Positions 59,705-64,000 of a stretch of 64,000 nt of DNA are shown in pieces (the stretch's first letter is position 1; each line of letters opens with the position of its first letter). The stretch covers positions 203,474-267,473 of the forward strand of contig DGQP01000001.1 of the NCBI GenBank assembly GCA_002400415.1, in the 5' to 3' direction. Below the pieces are notes generated by a model that worked only from the letters and a program-made list of their open reading frames with translations, made no database searches and had not been told where the DNA came from. The position numbers and the translations under genes are program-made. Source of the stretch: Chitinophagaceae bacterium UBA4411 (GTDB lineage: Bacteria > Bacteroidota > Bacteroidia > Chitinophagales > Chitinophagaceae).

Positions 59705-61129
59705 TTACGGTTTCTTTACTTCCAAACCCATCTCTTTCGCTTTATTGATCATAAAGGAATGGGCAGCATCGTAGTCGTTGGGAATGAGCCCGTCAAGAAT
59801 AGCGTCTTTTAGTGCATCCTTAATAATGCCCACCGGTTTGGATGGCGGCAGGCCAAAGGTCTCCATGATTATTTCGCCGGTAATGGGAGGCTGCCAGTTG
59901 CGGATATGGTCACTCTCTTCCACTTCTTTACAGCGCTGCCTTACCAATTGAAAATTTTCCTGGAAACGTTTTACTTTTTGTTTATTTTTTGACGTGATAT
60001 CTGCATCACATAAGGTCATCAGTGCTTCCAGGTCCTCCCCTGCGTCAAATAATAAGCGGCGGATGGCGGAATCAGTAATATTTTCTTTGGTCAGGCTGAT
60101 CGGCCGAAGGTGCAATTCCACCAGTTTCCTGACAAACCGCATTTTTTCATTCTGCGGCAGCTTCAGCTTAGTAAATATTTTCGGCACCATTCTCCCGCCC
60201 ACCACTTCATGACCGTGAAAAGTCCAGCCATGTCCTTCTTCAAACCTTTTGGTCAGGGGTTTGGCTATATCATGCAGGATAGCCGCCCAGCGCAGCCAGA
60301 GATCATTTGTATGCACAGAAATATTATCCAATACCTGCAGTGTATGGTAAAAATTATCCTTGTGCCCATGGCCATCTTTATATTCTGCCCCGGCAAGTTC
60401 CACCATCTGCGGAAAGATGATATGCAGCAGTTTGCTTTTATACAGCAGATCAAAACCAATGGAAGGTTTTGTTGCCTGAACAATTTTATTCAGTTCATCC
60501 GTTACCCGTTCCTGTGAAATAATGCGGATACGTTCTGCGTTATCAATGATACCCTGCCAGGTCCTTTCTTCGATGGTAAATCCTAATTGCGTGGCAAAAC
60601 GAATAGCCCGCATCATCCGCAAAGGATCATCGCTGAATGTTTGTGAAGGTGCTAAAGGTGTGCGGATAATCTTATCTTCAAGATCCTTCAGGCCATTGAA
60701 AGGATCAATCAGTTTACCATGATCTTTTTTATTCAGGCAGATTGCCAGGGCATTAATCGTAAAATCACGGCGGTTCTGGTCATCTTCCACGGAGCCGGGC
60801 TCCACTTCAGGTTTTCTTGATTCAGAACGGTAACTTTCCCGGCGGGCACCGACAAACTCAATATCAAAATCCTCTGCCACTTTAATATGTGCTGTACCGA
60901 AGGTTTTAAAATAATTAACATGCGGAACCGGATTGAACTGTTTTGCCACTTCCGTTGCCAGGACAATACCATCACCCACACAAACGATATCAGCATCCTT
61001 TGTTTCCCGGCTTAATAATTTATCCCGAACAAAACCGCCGATCAGGTAAGTCTCCATACCCAATGCATCGGCAGCCCGGGTAACCTTATTCAGCAAAAAC
61101 AATTCTTTATCAGTACAATTGATCTCCAT
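59705..61129 (-). CDS. cca: CCA tRNA nucleotidyltransferase with HD domain
   Basis: 474 residues. The nucleotidyltransferase head is YLIGGFVRDKLLSRETKDAD, with the metal-binding DADIVCVGDG. The arm and neck region follows (RRDFTINALAICLNKKDHG, PLRMMRAIRFATQLGF). A C-terminal HD phosphohydrolase is present (HGHKDNFYHTLQVLDNI, WAAILHDIAKPL). It adds or repairs the 3'-CCA end of tRNA. This fits the tRNA-Leu at the right edge, where a genome-encoded CCA cannot be seen. Neighbours miaA and tsaC also act on tRNA. Confidence 0.94.
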   Translation of the reverse strand: MEINCTDKELFLLNKVTRAADALGMETYLIGGFVRDKLLSRETKDADIVCVGDGIVLATEVAKQFNPVPHVNYFKTFGTAHIKVAEDFDIEFVGARRESYRSESRKPEVEPGSVEDDQNRRDFTINALAICLNKKDHGKLIDPFNGLKDLEDKIIRTPLAPSQTFSDDPLRMMRAIRFATQLGFTIEERTWQGIIDNAERIRIISQERVTDELNKIVQATKPSIGFDLLYKSKLLHIIFPQMVELAGAEYKDGHGHKDNFYHTLQVLDNISVHTNDLWLRWAAILHDIAKPLTKRFEEGHGWTFHGHEVVGGRMVPKIFTKLKLPQNEKMRFVRKLVELHLRPISLTKENITDSAIRRLLFDAGEDLEALMTLCDADITSKNKQKVKRFQENFQLVRQRCKEVEESDHIRNWQPPITGEIIMETFGLPPSKPVGIIKDALKDAILDGLIPNDYDAAHSFMINKAKEMGLEVKKP

Positions 61130-61163
61130 AAACGGAACAAAGATAAACGGATCGGGTGAAGGA

Positions 61164-61733
61164 TCAGGGTCTCAGTATTTCAACACGTCCATTATTCCAC
61201 CTGATCACCGAGGAGGGTTCAGCGATTGTGGTGTCATCCTGCCGGTGGCTGACGATATAATCAACTCCTTTTTTTATTTCATCGCTTATTGCAGCAAATA
61301 TTTTTGCCGGGGGCTGGCCGGATATATTGGCAGAGGTCGAAACAAGCGGCTTACGGAACCTCTTTATTAAATGCTTACAAAATTCCTCTTTACAAATGCG
61401 GATGGCAATGCTGCCATCTGCGGCTGCTAAATTATCTGCAAAGCCGATGGCACCTTCGTAAATAACAGTGGTGGGCTTTACGGCCTGGTCAAGGTAATCA
61501 AATACCTGCAGATCAACAGCCGCTACATATTGCATCACATCCCTTTCATCAGCCACCAAAACGATCATGGCTTTTTCATCGGGCCTTTGCTTCAACGCAT
61601 AAATTTTGGCTACTGCCTGCTCATTCGTGGCATCGCAACCGATCCCCCACACCGTATCAGTGGGATATAAGATCAGCCCGCCATTTTTAAGCACCTGCAA
61701 ACATTGTTCAATATCTTTTTCAAAATCTACCAT
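61164..61733 (-). CDS. L-threonylcarbamoyladenylate synthase (TsaC/Sua5)
   Basis: Makes threonylcarbamoyl-AMP for the t6A37 modification of ANN-decoding tRNAs. 189 residues. Visible signatures: GGLILYPTDTVWGIGCDATN, AVAKIYALKQRPDEKAMIVL, IAIRICKEEFCKHLIKRF and LVSTSANISGQPPA. Short form without the C-terminal Sua5 domain, thus TsaC-like. The start overlaps the end of the upstream glycosyltransferase by 7 nt, so the two are translationally coupled. Confidence 0.95.
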   Translation of the reverse strand: MVDFEKDIEQCLQVLKNGGLILYPTDTVWGIGCDATNEQAVAKIYALKQRPDEKAMIVLVADERDVMQYVAAVDLQVFDYLDQAVKPTTVIYEGAIGFADNLAAADGSIAIRICKEEFCKHLIKRFRKPLVSTSANISGQPPAKIFAAISDEIKKGVDYIVSHRQDDTTIAEPSSVIRWNNGRVEILRP

Positions 61734-62878
61734 AACTCTTTATAAACATTCATGACAGCATCCGCACATTTCTGCTGCGTAAATTGTTGGGCATGCTGCC
61801 AGCCTTTTTCTTTTAATGAATCATGCAATTCCCTTTCCGTATAAATTTTCCGCATACCGGCAGCTATTTCTTCCGCACTGGAAGGGTTCACATAATAAGC
61901 CCCGTCACCTCCCGCTTCGGGCAAACAGGATACATTGGAAGTAATTACCGGCGTTTTACTCCATAGGGCTTCCAATACAGGTATACCAAATCCTTCAAAG
62001 AAAGAGGGATAGATCATAGCAATGGCCGATTGATAAATAGCCGGAAAATCATCCGCGGTTTTAAATGAACTGATCGATCTTGCAGCCGGACTCTCTGATA
62101 GAAAAATGATCTTTTTGTCCAATCCGTTCTGGCTGATATAATCTTTCACCTGTTCTTTATACTTCGTCCCCTCCCCGATCACTACCAGCGGAACCGTTAA
62201 TTCATCGCGCAGCAGGAAAACAGCTTTACAGATATTCAGCAGGTTTTTCCGTTCAATAATGGACCCAACATATAAAAAGTATTCCTCGGGCAAGCCATAG
62301 GCCTGTTTGATCATCATTTTCTCAGCAGCCGTAACTTCTTTACCAAAAGCCGGATTACAACTCTGGTAACAGACCCTGATTTTTTCTTCCGGGGTTTTGT
62401 AAAACTCCATGATATCCCGTTTGGTCTGCTCACTGATGGCTATCACCCGGTCAGCGTGTTCGCAGGCATACCGGAATTTCTTAGTATAGATTTTTACATC
62501 GATTGCATTGTATTGTTCCGGGTAACGTTCATGAATCAGATCATGTATCGTTACCACTGATTTGATGCCTGTTTGCTGAATACCGATTGGTATCTCGTGG
62601 CTGAGTCCATGATACAAACCGATCTTTAATCTTTGCAGGTCTTTTTTAACCCAGCTGCTGCGCCAGGCCGCACTGAATAGTTTATTGATAAAACCGGAAG
62701 GCAATATTTCATGCAGGTTATCAGCCCGGAGTGAAAATTGTTTGGCGGGCTTTGGATTAAACAAATAGTATTGATGTTCCGGGTGAAATTCCGAAAGAGA
62801 ACGGATAAGTGTGCGGCTGTAATGCCCCAATCCTGTGCCGTTGTGAAAAGCCCTTTTTGCGTCGAAACCTATATTCAT
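61727..62878 (-). CDS. Glycosyltransferase family 4-type (GT-B)
   Basis: 383 residues. The N-terminal MNIGFDAKRAFHNGTGLGHY with SRTLIRSLSEFHPEHQYYLF is typical of GT1/GT4 enzymes of cell-surface polysaccharides. The C-terminal half has the UDP-sugar motif EYFLYVGSIIERKNLLNICK, the E-x7-E-type IYPSFFEGFGIPVLEALWSK, and TPVITSNVSCLPEAGGDGA. Overlaps tsaC at its 3' end. No other sugar-transferase or O-antigen gene is nearby, so the acceptor is unknown. GT4 rather than GT1 is from recognised pattern only. Confidence 0.9.
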   Translation of the reverse strand: MNIGFDAKRAFHNGTGLGHYSRTLIRSLSEFHPEHQYYLFNPKPAKQFSLRADNLHEILPSGFINKLFSAAWRSSWVKKDLQRLKIGLYHGLSHEIPIGIQQTGIKSVVTIHDLIHERYPEQYNAIDVKIYTKKFRYACEHADRVIAISEQTKRDIMEFYKTPEEKIRVCYQSCNPAFGKEVTAAEKMMIKQAYGLPEEYFLYVGSIIERKNLLNICKAVFLLRDELTVPLVVIGEGTKYKEQVKDYISQNGLDKKIIFLSESPAARSISSFKTADDFPAIYQSAIAMIYPSFFEGFGIPVLEALWSKTPVITSNVSCLPEAGGDGAYYVNPSSAEEIAAGMRKIYTERELHDSLKEKGWQHAQQFTQQKCADAVMNVYKELW

Positions 62879-62977
62879 AATTGATGATGCAAATGTGCGA
62901 ATTAATTTCCGCCCATCAGCATATTTACCAACCCGTAAATCTTCCTATTAGCTTATTTTCGCAGCAAATTTTTACCA

Positions 62978-63784
62978 ATGAAAGAACTGGTACTGGAAGC
63001 ATGGAACAACCGTGAGTTATTAAAAGACAATAAATTCAGTGATGCAGTAAGGGCCGTGATCGAAGAAGTGGATAAAGGAAGATTAAGAACAGCCTCTCCT
63101 TCGGCCGGTGGCTGGGTAGTGAACGAATGGGTGAAACAAGCCATCCTGATGTATTTTGGTATCCAGCAAATGCAGACCTGGGATGTGGCACCTTTTGAGT
63201 TTTATGATAAGATGCTGCTCAAGAAAAACTATAAAGATCTTGGAGTCCGGGCCGTGCCACATGCTGTTGCCCGTTATGGTGCCTACCTGGCCAAAAATGT
63301 GGTATTGATGCCTTCTTATGTGAACATCGGCGCCTATGTGGACGAGGGAACGATGGTGGATACCTGGGCTACGGTAGGCAGTTGTGCGCAGATCGGTAAA
63401 GGTGTTCACCTGAGTGGTGGTGTGGGCATTGGTGGAGTGCTGGAACCCTTACAAGCCAGCCCGGTAATCATCGAAGATGGCTGTTTCATCGGCAGCCGTT
63501 GTATCGTGGTGGAAGGAGTGATCGTTGAAAAAGAGGCTGTATTAGGCGCTAATGTGGTACTCACCCAATCGACTAAAATTATTGATGTCAGTGGGTCTGA
63601 GCCGGTTGAAATGAAGGGCCGGGTGCCTGCCCGGAGTGTGGTCATCCCGGGTTCCTATACCAAAAAATTCCCGGCAGGTGAATATGGTGTGGGTTGTGCC
63701 CTGATCATCGGGCAGCGTAAGCCCAGTACAGATCTCAAGACATCCCTGAATGATGCACTCAGAGATTTTAATGTTTCTGTTTAG
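62978..63784 (+). CDS. dapD: Tetrahydrodipicolinate N-succinyltransferase
   Basis: Uses succinyl-CoA in the succinylase branch of lysine and meso-diaminopimelate synthesis. 268 residues. The N-terminal helical domain (KELVLEAWNNRELLKDNKFS) is followed by left-handed beta-helix hexapeptide repeats: VVLMPSYVNIGAYVDEGTMV, ATVGSCAQIGKGVHLSGGVG and VIIEDGCFIGSRCIVVEGVI. It pairs with the aspartate kinase at the left edge in the same pathway, though 62 kb apart. Upstream TATTTTCGC (62954-62962) is a one-mismatch -7 element, without a well-spaced -33. Confidence 0.96.
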   Translation: MKELVLEAWNNRELLKDNKFSDAVRAVIEEVDKGRLRTASPSAGGWVVNEWVKQAILMYFGIQQMQTWDVAPFEFYDKMLLKKNYKDLGVRAVPHAVARYGAYLAKNVVLMPSYVNIGAYVDEGTMVDTWATVGSCAQIGKGVHLSGGVGIGGVLEPLQASPVIIEDGCFIGSRCIVVEGVIVEKEAVLGANVVLTQSTKIIDVSGSEPVEMKGRVPARSVVIPGSYTKKFPAGEYGVGCALIIGQRKPSTDLKTSLNDALRDFNVSV

Positions 63785-63810
63785 CGAATAAGATGATTTC
63801 CTATATTTGC
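63780..63810 (+). promoter_or_regulatory. Promoter of the tRNA-Leu locus
   Basis: TATATTTGC at 63802-63810 is a perfect TAnnTTTGC; TTTA at 63780-63783 with an 18-nt spacer is a one-mismatch -33. Transcription would begin about 63815, before the broken tRNA fragment, and could run through to the intact tRNA. Confidence 0.55.
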
Positions 63811-63827
63811 AACCCGCAAGAAAGGAT

Positions 63828-63878
63828 GCCCGGGTGGCGAAACCAACCTGCCTGCCGGCAGGCAGGTTGGTAGACACA
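63828..63878 (+). pseudogene. tRNA-Leu 5' fragment, interrupted by a palindrome
   Basis: GCCCGGGTGGCGAA (from 63828) and TTGGTAGAC (to 63875) are identical to the acceptor, D-stem and D-loop of the intact tRNA-Leu at 63918, but a palindrome is inserted in the D-loop. After 63878 the resemblance stops. It cannot form a tRNA. Confidence 0.75.
63843..63870. repeat. Perfect 28-bp palindrome in the tRNA-Leu fragment
   Basis: The core CCTGCCTGCCGGCAGGCAGG is flanked by CCAA and TTGG, every position self-complementary. This palindrome family is familiar from Bacteroidota genomes, where it can add LPAGRQ-type residues to proteins. Confidence 0.85.
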
Positions 63879-63917
63879 AGGCAACAAAGAAGTTCCTTTC
63901 ATAATTAAGTTGAAATT

Positions 63918-63999
63918 GCCCGGGTGGCGAAATTGGTAGACGCACCGTCTTCAGGTGGCGGCGCCGCGAGGTGTGCTGGTTCGAATCCAGTCCCGGGCA
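63918..63999 (+). tRNA. tRNA-Leu (anticodon CAG)
   Basis: 82 nt, class II. Acceptor stem GCCCGGG/CCCGGGC, D-loop TTGGTAGA, anticodon loop TTCAGGT (anticodon CAG, reads CUG) closed by CCGTC/GGCGG, long variable arm of about 13 nt, T-loop TTCGAAT. Discriminator A at 63999; one further C is in the window, so whether CCA is encoded cannot be judged. Confidence 0.93.
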
Positions 64000-64000
64000 C

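Noticed and set aside
1..64000. CRISPR array, prophage or rRNA operon
   Set aside because: No regularly spaced direct repeats, phage structural genes or rRNA sequence were found on either strand.

Overview
The window looks like chromosomal DNA of a Bacteroidota bacterium, most likely the Chitinophagaceae or a close relative. The family-level placement is inference from gene content and style. Supporting signs are a type IX secretion (T9SS) C-terminal sorting domain on a large subtilase, a T9SS plug-type (DUF5103) protein, a TamL-like outer-membrane lipoprotein, bacillithiol synthase BshC, several TAnnTTTG(C) -7 promoter elements, and GC-rich palindromic repeats scattered between and inside genes. 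No phage, transposase, rRNA or CRISPR array is visible. The left edge cuts an aspartate kinase gene; the right edge ends at a tRNA-Leu.

Layout. 0-5 kb: aspartate kinase (partial), an L,D-transpeptidase with a TonB-like tail, 4-hydroxyphenylpyruvate dioxygenase, purK. 5-13.3 kb: a tripartite RND efflux operon (adaptor, permease, TolC-like channel), a four-helix-bundle cassette, purE and two envelope proteins. 13.3-27 kb: bshC, then genes that together make a trans-4-hydroxyproline degradation route (epimerase, FAD oxidase, DHDPS-family deaminase, semialdehyde dehydrogenase). These are split by an opposite-strand block holding a fatty acid hydroxylase, a BglII-like restriction-modification pair and an exported TPR/Ppx-like protein. 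27-31.9 kb: a secreted propeller-type lipoprotein, two AT-rich genes separated by attC-like non-coding elements, and a GHL10 glycosidase-like lipoprotein. 32-44.7 kb: the T9SS subtilase, an SRP RNA, transaldolase-like fsa, the T9SS plug protein, a LolC/E permease, trmH, tamL and truB. 44.8-51.7 kb: the conserved DUF58-MoxR-DUF4350-DUF4129-SpoIIM cluster with divergent RDD, interrupted by a second four-helix-bundle cassette. 51.7-64 kb: housekeeping genes (proS, CoA-disulfide reductase/rhodanese, miaA, cca, tsaC, glycosyltransferase, dapD) and tRNA-Leu.

The most interesting signals are small DNA elements rather than pathways. Both four-helix-bundle genes sit inside operons and are bounded by 17-18 bp imperfect inverted repeats built of short repeated words, so each resembles a free-standing version of the 23S rRNA intervening sequence; one even provides the start codon of purE. 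An ORF-less stem-loop of the same style lies at 25.8 kb. Two different palindromic repeats are inserted in frame within the hydroxyproline epimerase gene. The two AT-rich genes at 28.6-30.0 kb are framed by matched AAC/GTT-type inverted repeats, like integron cassettes without an integrase. A 5' fragment of tRNA-Leu, split by a perfect 28-bp palindrome, precedes the intact tRNA-Leu.
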